A stretch of 64,000 nt of DNA from Phyllobacterium sp. YR531 (GTDB lineage: Bacteria; Pseudomonadota; Alphaproteobacteria; Rhizobiales; Rhizobiaceae), in contig NZ_AKIZ01000015.1 of NCBI RefSeq assembly GCF_000282595.1, positions 62,001-126,000 of the forward strand, read 5' to 3'. Below the pieces are notes generated by a model, which had not been told where the DNA came from, made no database searches, and worked only from the letters and a program-made list of their open reading frames with translations. A program made the position numbers and the translations under genes. Shown piece by piece: positions 40,246 to 48,258 of the stretch; position 1 is the first letter of the stretch; each line of letters starts with the position of its first letter.

Positions 40246-41798
40246 CAGGCAAATAGCCCATGCAAAAACCATTTGGGATTGGGATCATTGCGCTCATAAA
40301 GACCTTCCCTAAACACCCAAAACCGTTTCCCTTGTCTATCTTCAACCCTGTAATAATCGCGAGTAAGAGCGCCCGCATGCTCGCGCCACCACTCCGGTGC
40401 AATGCGCTCGGGACCTTCGGCAAGAACAATTGTATGCTGGACACGGCGCCACATAAATCGCGCCGGGGCACCATCAGGAATCCCTGCCGTTGTTTCTATA
40501 AGCTCCGGCGGATTGAACAGTCTTATAGGCCTCTCTGGCGGATTCCCCGGCTGATGTTCAGGTGACCAATCAACTAAAGAATCCGATTTTTCCCGGGACG
40601 CAGATTCAAGCATAACAGCACGTTCAGGAATATGCGTATCGACCGGGATAGGGCGCAAAACACGGGAGTTTCCCAGTCTTATCGATAGCCGATCAATGAG
40701 AGCATCGAACGTTTCTGTTTCCTGTTGTGTGTTGTCGAGGCTTTTCTGCTGTGTACGGGTTCGCTCAGTTCTGACGGCAGACATGCGAATAATATCAAAA
40801 CCAAAACCGGCATCCAGAGGATCGGCTAAAGTCGATAATCTTTCCTTGAGCAACCGCATCAATGTTTTGATTTCAGTGAGCGGCTTTCCTGCCTCAATAT
40901 TTATGCGCCGTACATTTCCATCGACACGAAAGAAGCTTGCTTCGACCTCACGCGCCCCCTCTACACGGGTTTGTAATTGCCTGAAGAGTTCGTCGCCTAG
41001 GGATTGCAGCAAAAGCTCGACGGAATCCATGCTGATTAGTGGTTCGGCCATACGCCTTTCAACCATGCAGACAGGCACAATGCGTCTTGGAGAAATGGGT
41101 TGATTTTGCCTTCCGAAAAGATTGTCCAAGCGATTAACTAGGTCTTTTCCAAAACGGGCAGAAAGAGCGGCCCGGGGCAGTACCTCAACCTCGCCTACAT
41201 GTAACAGGCCTGCTCGCTTCAGGCCAGCTAGGTGAACCTGATCTATTTCCAGGCAGGCTAGATACAGTTTGTGCAGCCTTTTTTCTTCATCATCGCCGAC
41301 AATGCCGCCAGAAGAGTAGCGTGCAAATGCCCGGGCAGAAGCTGCATTGTTTGCAATCGCTGACCTGACAAACATGCCATGCTTTTTCAGGCGGAAATGA
41401 ATGTCATTAAGCAGAGTCGCTTCATCAGCAAAAAGATGAACACAGCCTGTAATATCCAGGACAAGACCTTCCGAACCATCAAGGGCAACCAGAGGTGTAT
41501 AGCGATCACACCAATCGGCAAGCCGCTCTAAAAGTATGGAATCCTGCCGAGGTGAGGCGAACGCAATATCCAGCTTTTCAAACTGCGCTCGCGCATCAGC
41601 CAGTGTCATGCTCTTATACAGGCCTGCTTTTCCAGCTCTCTGATCGACAGCGACCAGACGCAAGACATTTGCAATCTTGTCAACCACGATGAGATGCTGA
41701 GCAGGATTATCGCGCTGCGGATTTTCGCGTTTGAGGCGATCTGTAGGAAGGTGAGGAAACCAAAGAGCCAGAAACCGATTCTGTCCTTGTAAAAACAT
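40245..41798 (-). CDS. imuB: ImuB, catalytically inactive Y-family polymerase homologue
   Basis: A 517-residue accessory factor that bridges DnaE2, ImuA and the beta clamp. It begins MFLQGQNRFLALWFPHLPTD: the first acidic metal ligand of active Y-family polymerases (DxDxFFA) is replaced by LALWFPHL, as in other ImuB proteins. The palm/little-finger order is kept (LDITGCVHLFADEATLL; FVRSAIANNAASARAFARY), and a long C-terminal tail follows. The ATG at 41798 lies 92 bases inside the end of imuA, so translation is coupled. A frame to 41897 has no better start. Confidence 0.93.
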   Translation of the reverse strand: MFLQGQNRFLALWFPHLPTDRLKRENPQRDNPAQHLIVVDKIANVLRLVAVDQRAGKAGLYKSMTLADARAQFEKLDIAFASPRQDSILLERLADWCDRYTPLVALDGSEGLVLDITGCVHLFADEATLLNDIHFRLKKHGMFVRSAIANNAASARAFARYSSGGIVGDDEEKRLHKLYLACLEIDQVHLAGLKRAGLLHVGEVEVLPRAALSARFGKDLVNRLDNLFGRQNQPISPRRIVPVCMVERRMAEPLISMDSVELLLQSLGDELFRQLQTRVEGAREVEASFFRVDGNVRRINIEAGKPLTEIKTLMRLLKERLSTLADPLDAGFGFDIIRMSAVRTERTRTQQKSLDNTQQETETFDALIDRLSIRLGNSRVLRPIPVDTHIPERAVMLESASREKSDSLVDWSPEHQPGNPPERPIRLFNPPELIETTAGIPDGAPARFMWRRVQHTIVLAEGPERIAPEWWREHAGALTRDYYRVEDRQGKRFWVFREGLYERNDPNPKWFLHGLFA

Positions 41799-42486
41799 GA
41801 TTTTCGCTCTCCCATTGTAATGTCCATTGTCCCGTCTTTCCCTGTCTGTTTCGGATAAGGGAGACTTGAAACACAGGGTGCCCGGGAGCATTGGCACCTG
41901 CCGATTGCGAAGGGGCAGACCGGATCAACCACCGGGTGACAGCTGCATTTTCAAGGGGCATAGCTCCAAGCCGCAAAAGAAAAGCAGGGACATTCGTTCT
42001 CTGCGCTGTAAGCAATAATTTTCGCGATGCTGTCAGATCAAGGCATTTGGGATTGCTCCAAGGCGCAATAATCACTGCGCCAGTTCCTTGTACTCCAAGG
42101 CTGTCTGAAGCTGCTTTCAGAACATCCTGCGGCGAGGCACAGCGCACAATGATGAGGCGATCGGGAGGGAGTCCAAGATTATTCAGACCGGGTGCATAGG
42201 GAAAACCCTGTTCTTTGCCGGTAAAATCCTCTTCAACCCAAAGAATGGGGCTATGATCAGGAGAAGCACGCAGGGCAAGGGCAATAACAAAACCTGTTGC
42301 AGCACCTGAATCGCCACTTTCTTCAGAGAAAACTTCATGAAGTGCACTGCGTTGCAGGCCATCATGAAAAATACTGTCTACCTCTGCGCAACCAAGCCCA
42401 AATACAGAGCGATCCAAGACTTTCGTATCCTGCGCGCCAAAAGACGTAATATTGCGCCTTAACGCCGTGAGATCGACGATTGCCAC
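41707..42486 (-). CDS. imuA: ImuA, RecA-like mutasome protein
   Basis: A 259-residue member of the ImuA (SulA/RecA-like) family that links the mutasome to RecA. Recognisable segments are LHEVFSEESGDSGAATGFVIALA near residue 50, PILWVEEDF and DRLIIVRCASPQDVLKAASDSL. The C-terminus is basic (SYRSPQTRKSAAR). It is the first gene of imuA-imuB-dnaE2, and the alphaproteobacterial LexA box at 42505-42519 is 19 bases upstream of the start. Confidence 0.9.
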   Translation of the reverse strand: MAIVDLTALRRNITSFGAQDTKVLDRSVFGLGCAEVDSIFHDGLQRSALHEVFSEESGDSGAATGFVIALALRASPDHSPILWVEEDFTGKEQGFPYAPGLNNLGLPPDRLIIVRCASPQDVLKAASDSLGVQGTGAVIIAPWSNPKCLDLTASRKLLLTAQRTNVPAFLLRLGAMPLENAAVTRWLIRSAPSQSAGANAPGHPVFQVSLIRNRQGKTGQWTLQWESENHVFTRTESVSGSLVSSPSYRSPQTRKSAAR

Positions 42487-42504
42487 TACGATGCACCCTT
42501 AAAT

Positions 42505-42519
42505 GTTCATGATATGTTC
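42505..42519. promoter_or_regulatory. LexA (SOS) box of imuA-imuB-dnaE2
   Basis: GTTC at 42505-42508 and GTTC at 42516-42519 with exactly seven bases between (ATGATAT). It lies just upstream of imuA, an operon known to be LexA-controlled in alphaproteobacteria. Confidence 0.85.
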
Positions 42520-42573
42520 TATTATTGAGCTTATGGAGAAGCAAGTCAAGCTGCCTTGAAGGGTGCTCTATCG

Positions 42574-42822
42574 TTATTTCCAGATTTCCGGCTCATCGAG
42601 CCATTCGCTGCTGTATGTCAGGCTTGAGACGGATATTGGGTGGCCGTTTTCATCGCGCACGGTGATCGAGACAACTCCCTTAGCGCCTGCAAGTTCATCC
42701 CTGGCCACGTCAGTCAGTATTCGGGCAACCTCTCTAGTAACATGTTCACGAGAGGGTAACTCCAGACCAACGTCGTCCCGCGTATGGTCGCCATTATGCA
42801 GGTCGAAATAATATCTATGCAT
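42574..42822 (-). CDS. DUF6894-like small protein
   Basis: An 82-residue protein beginning MHRYYFDLHNGDHTRDDVGLE-type sequence, then REHVTREVARILTDVARDEL and a strand-rich C-terminus (VVSITVRDENGHPI). This RYYFDxHxG ... E pattern is common in Rhizobiales as DUF6894; no function is known. Start at 42822 follows the family N-terminus; ATG 42840 adds six residues. It points toward the imu operon, 87 bases upstream of imuA, but the imu promoter lies between them. Confidence 0.7.
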   Translation of the reverse strand: MHRYYFDLHNGDHTRDDVGLELPSREHVTREVARILTDVARDELAGAKGVVSITVRDENGHPISVSSLTYSSEWLDEPEIWK

Positions 42823-42918
42823 GGTATTTTTGTTTTTCATGGGAACAGAAGGTTTGATTATCGATTAAGTTCCATAAGGGCCGAGTAAATCTCCGGCTTG
42901 TAACCAACTGGAACAAAA

Positions 42919-43638
42919 TTGATCGAATCTCTTCTGTTACGCCTTGAAAGTCACGACATAGTTTCTGCTTCGGAAAAGAAGTTGTTGAGCGACATCATCG
43001 TTCGCCAAGGTGAGTTTTCCGTGGGCGAGGATTTGGTTTCTGAAGGCTCAAGACCCGGATTTAGCACATTATTGCTAGATGGTTTTGCAGGGCGTTATAA
43101 AGTGCTCGAAGACGGCAGTCGGCAAATCACATCATTGCATATAGCTGGAGATTTCGTTGATCTGCATGCTTTTCCTCTGAAAATCATGGATCATGGAATT
43201 GTTGCCCTGTCGCCTTGTCGTGTAGCTTTTACCAGCCATCCAGACCTTAAAACGATAACCGAGACGGCCCCGCATCTTACACGCCTGTTATGGCTTCATA
43301 CTTTGATTGACGGTGCCATTCATCGCGAATGGATCGTTGCCATGGGAAGGCGCTCCAAGAAAGCCCATCTCGCACATCTTATTTGCGAATTATATGTGCG
43401 TTTGCAAGTCGTTCAGCGCACGAACGAGTGGAGTTTTCACTTCCCGCTATCCCAAGCTGAGGTGGCGGATGTTCTCGGGATATCCGTCGTGCATCTCAAT
43501 AAGACGCTGCAGACGCTGCGAAAGGACAAGCTTCTGGTGTGGGTCAACAGGACAGTGACCATTCTGGATTGGGACCAGCTCACGTCAATCGCACAGTTTA
43601 ATCCAACATATCTAAACCTATCGATTGAACCGAGGTAG
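42919..43638 (+). CDS. Crp/Fnr family transcriptional regulator
   Basis: A 239-residue regulator with an N-terminal cNMP-like beta-barrel (FSVGEDLVSEG, SLHIAGDFVDLHAF) and a C-terminal winged helix (LSQAEVADVLGISVVHLNKTLQTLR). There are no clustered cysteines for an iron-sulphur site, so it is not an oxygen-sensing Fnr; arginine-based cAMP contacts are not obvious either. It appears to start with TTG at 42919, as no in-frame ATG precedes the barrel. This subfamily is frequent in Rhizobiales without a known ligand. Confidence 0.82.
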   Translation: MIESLLLRLESHDIVSASEKKLLSDIIVRQGEFSVGEDLVSEGSRPGFSTLLLDGFAGRYKVLEDGSRQITSLHIAGDFVDLHAFPLKIMDHGIVALSPCRVAFTSHPDLKTITETAPHLTRLLWLHTLIDGAIHREWIVAMGRRSKKAHLAHLICELYVRLQVVQRTNEWSFHFPLSQAEVADVLGISVVHLNKTLQTLRKDKLLVWVNRTVTILDWDQLTSIAQFNPTYLNLSIEPR

Positions 43639-43707
43639 GTAGCCTCTTGAGTCTGGTTGTGTTTACACAAAGCGCCAAGAAGACTTCTTCGCGCAGATAG
43701 CTGTGCT

Positions 43708-43725
43708 ATAGGCTTGAAGAAGCCT
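43708..43725 (+). other. short hairpin before the glycosyltransferase-like gene
   Basis: TAGGCTT (43708-43714) and AAGCCTA (43719-43725) form a seven-pair stem with a GAAG loop, with no T-run. It could end the regulator transcript or sit in the leader of the gene at 43752. Confidence 0.3.
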
Positions 43726-43751
43726 ACTCTCCGGATGCAAGAAATAAACAG

Positions 43752-44645
43752 ATGTCCACCAAAACCAATGTTCCGATTCCAAAATCAGAAAAAAGACATT
43801 CCTTGTTGTTCCGGTTGATATTGCGATGGAACGTCCGTCGCGCACTCAAGTCGGACGATTTCGGGGTTGGAGAAACAAACCTGTATAGGGAGAGCTTGAA
43901 GGGAACCTTGCCGAGTTCAGGTAAGGTTATTCTGGTTGCATGCGATGACCGTTATTTTTACAGCTTTGCGCTGGGTTTGATTGAATCCATCGAAAGACTT
44001 GGCAAACCTGAAGCGCTGCATGTTTTGCTTCTCGAGCCTTCGAGCAAAGTTGTCGAAGAAACCGCAGCTCTCGCCAAAAATCTGAAGCATGTGAAGCTGA
44101 CTTACTCTGTCGATCCATGTGTCCTGGCGCAGGGGCTCAAGCGGCGTGAAATCTACTACACCGCCGCACGTTTTCTATTGGCACCTCTGGTTTTGGAAGC
44201 TGGGGTTGAGCGCCTTCTCATGATTGATGTCGACGCTGTTATGAATCGGTCTCCGTGGCCAATGATCCCACAGGATTTTGATCGTCAAAGCGGAGCATTC
44301 ATATTCCGGAGAAAGGAAAAACGTCCGTGGCGCAAGATACTTGCGTCGGCTGTTCTGTTGAACAATTCACCAGGGTCGATGCATCTGGCGAACGCGATTG
44401 CCAGTTCGATAGCGGTCAGTCTGAGCAACAAGCCCAATTATCATATCGACCAGATTCTGCCGTTCTATGCATGCGAACTATCTACCAGAATGTTCGATGA
44501 GTTTTCCACTTCTGATATTCCTGCAAAACTTATGGGCTATCATTACGAACCAGAGTCCGCGTTTTGGACTGTAAAAGGGCATCAGGCGCTGGATACTTTT
44601 GTAGCCGAGCGAGACAAGCTCCTAGGTCCAGGCTCCAAAAACTGA
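43752..44645 (+). CDS. putative glycosyltransferase (GT-A fold, GT8-like)
   Basis: A 297-residue soluble protein. A Rossmann-like N-terminal part (VILVACDDRYFYSFALGLIESI) is followed by LLMIDVDAVMN, which looks like the DxD metal/nucleotide-sugar motif of GT-A enzymes at the end of a hydrophobic strand, and by a C-terminal YHIDQILPFYACEL segment resembling the N-D-Q turn of GT8 proteins. No membrane helix is clear. Acceptor and sugar are unknown. It may be a distant family member; the call rests on the DxD context. Confidence 0.55.
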   Translation: MSTKTNVPIPKSEKRHSLLFRLILRWNVRRALKSDDFGVGETNLYRESLKGTLPSSGKVILVACDDRYFYSFALGLIESIERLGKPEALHVLLLEPSSKVVEETAALAKNLKHVKLTYSVDPCVLAQGLKRREIYYTAARFLLAPLVLEAGVERLLMIDVDAVMNRSPWPMIPQDFDRQSGAFIFRRKEKRPWRKILASAVLLNNSPGSMHLANAIASSIAVSLSNKPNYHIDQILPFYACELSTRMFDEFSTSDIPAKLMGYHYEPESAFWTVKGHQALDTFVAERDKLLGPGSKN

Positions 44646-44646
44646 A

Positions 44647-44671
44647 GTAGCGCGAATATCCTGAGCGCTAC
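44647..44671 (+). terminator. weak hairpin after the glycosyltransferase-like gene
   Basis: GTAGCGC (44647-44653) pairs with GCGCTAC (44665-44671) two bases after the stop region; only a poor T-stretch follows, so termination would be weak or Rho-assisted. Confidence 0.35.
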
Positions 44672-44768
44672 AGTCTTTGCCAAGGCAGATGGGCTTATTG
44701 CATTTTACAATTGGTTGGGTTGCAGCATAATTTGCGAGATGCGGGCGAAGACTCAAACGAGGGTGCAC

Positions 44769-45542
44769 ATGCTGGATCGCGCTGACTTCTATGACGCAGA
44801 ACTAAAACGCTACAATGAACATCTGCGCGCTGCCTCCAACGTCCGGATGGATGACCAAGTGCTCGATATTGGTTGCGGAGCAGGGCAATCGACGCGGGAC
44901 GCCGCGAGAATTGCAGTGAAGGGGCGCGCAATCGGCATCGACACATCCACCGAGATGCTTGAGGTGGCGCGACAGCGTTCCGATGAAGTGGGATTGCGAA
45001 ATATTGTCTTTGAACAGGGGGATGCTCAAAGCCATTCGTTTTCAACAACAAATTTCGACCTTTGCCTTAGCCGGTTTGGCGTGATGTTCTTTGCTGATCC
45101 GGCAGCGGCGTTCGGCAATATTGCCCGCGCCATGCGTCCCGCTGGGCGAATTGTATGGATGGTGTGGCAAAGTCAGGATCACAATAAGTGGTCTGCATCC
45201 ATTCGACGTATTCTGGCTCCACAGTCCACAATTTCGGAGGGTGTTGTGCCGGCATTCTCCCTTGGCGATCCTATAGTGGCAAAAAAGCTATTGAATTCAG
45301 CAGGCTTTGTATCGGTTGATTTCACTGATGTGCGGGAACCGGTTTTCTACGGAGCAGACGTGGATAGCGCGTTCAATGCACTCGTAGACCTTTATCCTGA
45401 TTGGGCCAGTAAGGCATCAGACGACACTGTGCAGCGACTGCGGGATCTTCTGGAGGAACACATGACCAACGATGGCGTGCTCTTCGACTCTCGTGCCTGG
45501 ATCATCACAGCGCACAAGGGATATAGTATCACGAGTGCCTGA
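44769..45542 (+). CDS. class I SAM-dependent methyltransferase
   Basis: A 257-residue UbiE/Methyltransf_11-type enzyme. Motif I is VLDIGCGAGQSTRDAA, motif II GIDTSTEMLEVARQR, and the post-motifs FDLCLSRFGVMFF and RPAGRIVWMVW follow. The ATG at 44769 has GAGGG seven bases upstream; longer frames to 44715 lack this. The substrate cannot be told, and the neighbours (glycosyltransferase-like gene, tRNA-Lys) do not settle it. Confidence 0.82.
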   Translation: MLDRADFYDAELKRYNEHLRAASNVRMDDQVLDIGCGAGQSTRDAARIAVKGRAIGIDTSTEMLEVARQRSDEVGLRNIVFEQGDAQSHSFSTTNFDLCLSRFGVMFFADPAAAFGNIARAMRPAGRIVWMVWQSQDHNKWSASIRRILAPQSTISEGVVPAFSLGDPIVAKKLLNSAGFVSVDFTDVREPVFYGADVDSAFNALVDLYPDWASKASDDTVQRLRDLLEEHMTNDGVLFDSRAWIITAHKGYSITSA

Positions 45543-45629
45543 AAAACGAATAAGCGCTCACGCTGCCGTAGATCAAAGCGAGGTTGACCGAGAACGATAA
45601 TGATAATCTGATCTTGGAATAAATCTGAA

Positions 45630-45705
45630 TGGTGAGCGCGCAGGGGTTCGAACCCTGGACCTACTGATTAAAAGTCAGTTGCTCTACCAGCTGAGCTACG
45701 CGCTC
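45630..45705 (-). tRNA. tRNA-Lys (anticodon UUU)
   Basis: Read on the minus strand the gene folds as a full cloverleaf: acceptor GAGCGCG/CGCGCTC, D-arm GCTC...GAGC, anticodon arm CTGA-CTTTTAA-TCAG with TTT anticodon, and T-arm CAGGG-TTCGAAC-CCCTG. The 3' CCA is encoded (TGG at 45630-45632 on the plus strand). No integrated element is visible at its 3' end. Confidence 0.97.
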
Positions 45706-45744
45706 CCTTGTGAGCCTATAAACTGGCCTCAGGAATTGCGGCGG

Positions 45745-45773
45745 AACATAGGTGCGAGATGGCAATCGGTCAA
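45745..45773 (-). promoter_or_regulatory. promoter of tRNA-Lys
   Basis: On the minus strand TTGACC (45768-45773) and TATGTT (45745-45750) are 17 bases apart, 39 bases upstream of the mature tRNA. Spacing and position are good for a stable-RNA promoter. Confidence 0.55.
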
Positions 45774-45954
45774 CAGCAATTGTGCATAGTTTTTGCGACA
45801 AAAAGCCTAGTTTTTACAGCTTTTGTTAAAATTGTGTGCGAAGGGGCTGTTCCGACCCACAGCTTGCAGGCTTGAAATGGCGAAAAGGTGATTGGAAATC
45901 GCCAGAGATTCGGCCTAATCCGGCGAAACGCAAAATGACCGTGAAGGAGCGCGT

Positions 45955-46701
45955 ATGGCGCTTGATGTTTCCTATCTGACTGCTGCTGGTGCCGGTGCAC
46001 TTTCATTTCTGTCGCCTTGCGTTCTGCCGCTCGTACCGCCTTATCTTTGCTATATGGCAGGAGTAACAGTCGAAGACTTCAGAGCCGATGCGCCTGCAGC
46101 CAGGATTTCTCCCGTCAGGCGCGCGCTGCTGCTTTCATCCTTCTGTTTCGTTTTGGGATTCACTACGGTTTTTGTGCTGCTTGGAGCCGGCGCATCGACG
46201 ATTGGCGGGTTTCTGCGCATGTGGCAGCAGGAAATCGCCATCGTCGCGGGTGTCGTCATCATCCTCATGGGCTTAAACTTTCTGGGCGTATTCCGACTGG
46301 CTTTTCTGTCCCGCGAGGCACGCTTTCAAAGTCAAGGCACACCGGCCAATCCTTTTGCAGCCTATGTCATGGGACTGGCATTCGCTTTTGGCTGGACCCC
46401 ATGTATCGGCCCGGTGTTGGGTCCGATTCTGGCACTGGCAGGTGCACGCGACACTGTGAGTGATGGGGCGTTGCTTCTTGCAGTCTATTCCCTCGGACTT
46501 GGGATTCCGTTCATCATCGCCGCGTTGTTTTCCGGAATGTTCATGCGTTTCCTTTCGCGGTTCCGCATGCATCTTGGTAAGGTCGAAAAGATTATGGGTG
46601 TCCTTCTGGTCATTACCGGCGTTCTGTTCCTGACCGGCGGGCTGCAGACATTTTCGTTCTGGCTGCTCGAAACATTTCCCATCCTCGGCCAACTCGGCTA
46701 A
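45955..46701 (+). CDS. ccdA: cytochrome c biogenesis/thiol-transport membrane protein CcdA
   Basis: A 248-residue six-helix membrane protein that carries reducing equivalents from cytoplasmic thioredoxin to periplasmic thiol proteins. The redox cysteines are in the family motifs LSFLSPCVLPLVPP (helix 1) and GWTPCIGPVLGPIL (helix 4). AAGGAG precedes the ATG. It stands alone between tRNA-Lys and glmU; no cytochrome c maturation genes are in view. Confidence 0.92.
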   Translation: MALDVSYLTAAGAGALSFLSPCVLPLVPPYLCYMAGVTVEDFRADAPAARISPVRRALLLSSFCFVLGFTTVFVLLGAGASTIGGFLRMWQQEIAIVAGVVIILMGLNFLGVFRLAFLSREARFQSQGTPANPFAAYVMGLAFAFGWTPCIGPVLGPILALAGARDTVSDGALLLAVYSLGLGIPFIIAALFSGMFMRFLSRFRMHLGKVEKIMGVLLVITGVLFLTGGLQTFSFWLLETFPILGQLG

Positions 46702-46791
46702 AGAGGCGCAAGTTACAAAATTGCAACCAACAATATGCGATGTTGCATCACCACACCGCATTTGACCTGGAATGATCTGAAAGTCCGAACC

Positions 46792-48153
46792 ATGACATTA
46801 CGCACCTGTCTTACGGTTATTCTCGCTGCCGGCGAAGGCACACGGATGAAATCCTCATTGCCAAAGGTACTTCATCCAATAGCAGGCTTGCCGATTGTGG
46901 GGCATGTCGCAAAGGCGGTACAGGGCGCTGGTGGAAGCGATATAGCCTTGGTGGTTGGCCGCGGTGCTGAAAAAGTCGAAGCTTCGGTACGCTCACTCGT
47001 GGGCAATATAACTGTTCATGAACAAGTTGAGCGCCTTGGTACTGGGCACGCCGTTCTGGCGGCGGAATCTGCCATTGCTGCCGGTTACGACGATATTATC
47101 GTGGTATTTGGTGATACGCCGCTCATCGAAACATCCGCCCTGGACTTGGCTCGCGAAAAATTGGCGGGCGGCTCAGACATTGTGGTTATGGGTTTCCGCC
47201 CGGACAATCCGCACGGTTATGGCCGCCTGATTGAACAAGACGGCCGGCTGATCGCTATCAGAGAAGAAAAAGATGTAAACGAAGCCGAGAAGAAAATCGG
47301 CTTCTGTAATGGCGGGTTGATGGCTCTGCGCGGTGAGCATGCCTTGGCATTGCTCCGCATGATCAAGAATGAAAATGCAAAAGGTGAATACTATCTGACT
47401 GACGTGGTGGAAATTGCAAATTCACAAGGAAAGTCAGTTATTGCGATAGAGATATCTGCCGATAATGTCATTGGCATCAATACACGATTGGAGCTCGCGG
47501 AAGCGGAAACAATCTGGCAGAACCGCAAGCGTCGCCAAATGATGCTGGCTGGCGTATCCATGCAGGCACCGGAGACCGTATTTTTCTCCCACGATACGTT
47601 GATTGAGCCCGACGTTACTCTAGAACCAAATATTGTTTTTGGCCCTGGCGTTTCGATTGCGACAGGCGCAGTCATTCATGCGTTTTCGCATATTGAAGGC
47701 GCAAAAGTTGGCGCGAATGCCAACATCGGCCCATTTGCTCGTCTACGACCAGGTGCTGATCTCGCCGCCAAGGCAAAAGTCGGTAATTTTGTTGAAGTGA
47801 AGAATGCCAGGATCGGTCAGGGTGCCAAACTAAATCATTTGAGCTACATCGGAGATGCTACGATCGGTGCAGATGCAAATATTGGCGCAGGCACGATCAC
47901 ATGCAATTATGATGGCTATAACAAGTACCATACAGAAATCGGAACCAACACTTTTATAGGTTCGAACTCTTCTCTCGTCGCGCCGATATCGATAGGTGAT
48001 AACGCATATGTCGCCTCAGGTAGTGTAATTACTGAAAATGTCCCGGCCGATGCACTCGCTTTTGGGAGAGCACGTCAGGAAATCAAGGAAGGGCGTGCCG
48101 TACAATTGCGGGCGCGATATGCCGCGTTGAAATTGTCGAAAAAGGCGGAGTAG
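46792..48153 (+). CDS. glmU: bifunctional N-acetylglucosamine-1-phosphate uridyltransferase/glucosamine-1-phosphate acetyltransferase
   Basis: GlmU makes UDP-GlcNAc for peptidoglycan and lipid A. The 453-residue protein has the uridyltransferase motif [18 protein letters not shown] in residues 12-30, the metal-binding VFGDTPLI, and a C-terminal left-handed beta-helix with [12 protein letters not shown] hexapeptides ([28 protein letters not shown]). The ATG at 46792 ([14 protein letters not shown]) fits the family better than an in-frame start at 46735. glmS follows after 105 bases; together they form the amino-sugar pathway. Confidence 0.95.
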   Translation: MTLRTCLTVILAAGEGTRMKSSLPKVLHPIAGLPIVGHVAKAVQGAGGSDIALVVGRGAEKVEASVRSLVGNITVHEQVERLGTGHAVLAAESAIAAGYDDIIVVFGDTPLIETSALDLAREKLAGGSDIVVMGFRPDNPHGYGRLIEQDGRLIAIREEKDVNEAEKKIGFCNGGLMALRGEHALALLRMIKNENAKGEYYLTDVVEIANSQGKSVIAIEISADNVIGINTRLELAEAETIWQNRKRRQMMLAGVSMQAPETVFFSHDTLIEPDVTLEPNIVFGPGVSIATGAVIHAFSHIEGAKVGANANIGPFARLRPGADLAAKAKVGNFVEVKNARIGQGAKLNHLSYIGDATIGADANIGAGTITCNYDGYNKYHTEIGTNTFIGSNSSLVAPISIGDNAYVASGSVITENVPADALAFGRARQEIKEGRAVQLRARYAALKLSKKAE

Positions 48154-48258
48154 GCAGTCCTATTCATTCATGCAAGATTGAGTAACGAAACTTGACTTTC
48201 TGTCACGGCGATTTCGCCATAGGCAGAGGGCGGAAAAATTGGGGCATCGGAGTTTTAT

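Noticed and set aside
42362-42544. Minus-strand frame over the imuA LexA box
   Set aside because: It overlaps imuA and the operator, and has no plausible start or motif.
45630-45705. tRNA-Lys as an integration site for a mobile element
   Set aside because: No integrase gene, no second copy of the tRNA 3' end and no phage or plasmid genes are seen nearby.
48154-48258. Possible glmS ribozyme or regulatory leader between glmU and glmS
   Set aside because: The gap is only 105 bases, shows just a small GGCGA-TT-TCGCC stem and lacks ribozyme core features, which belong to Gram-positive bacteria.
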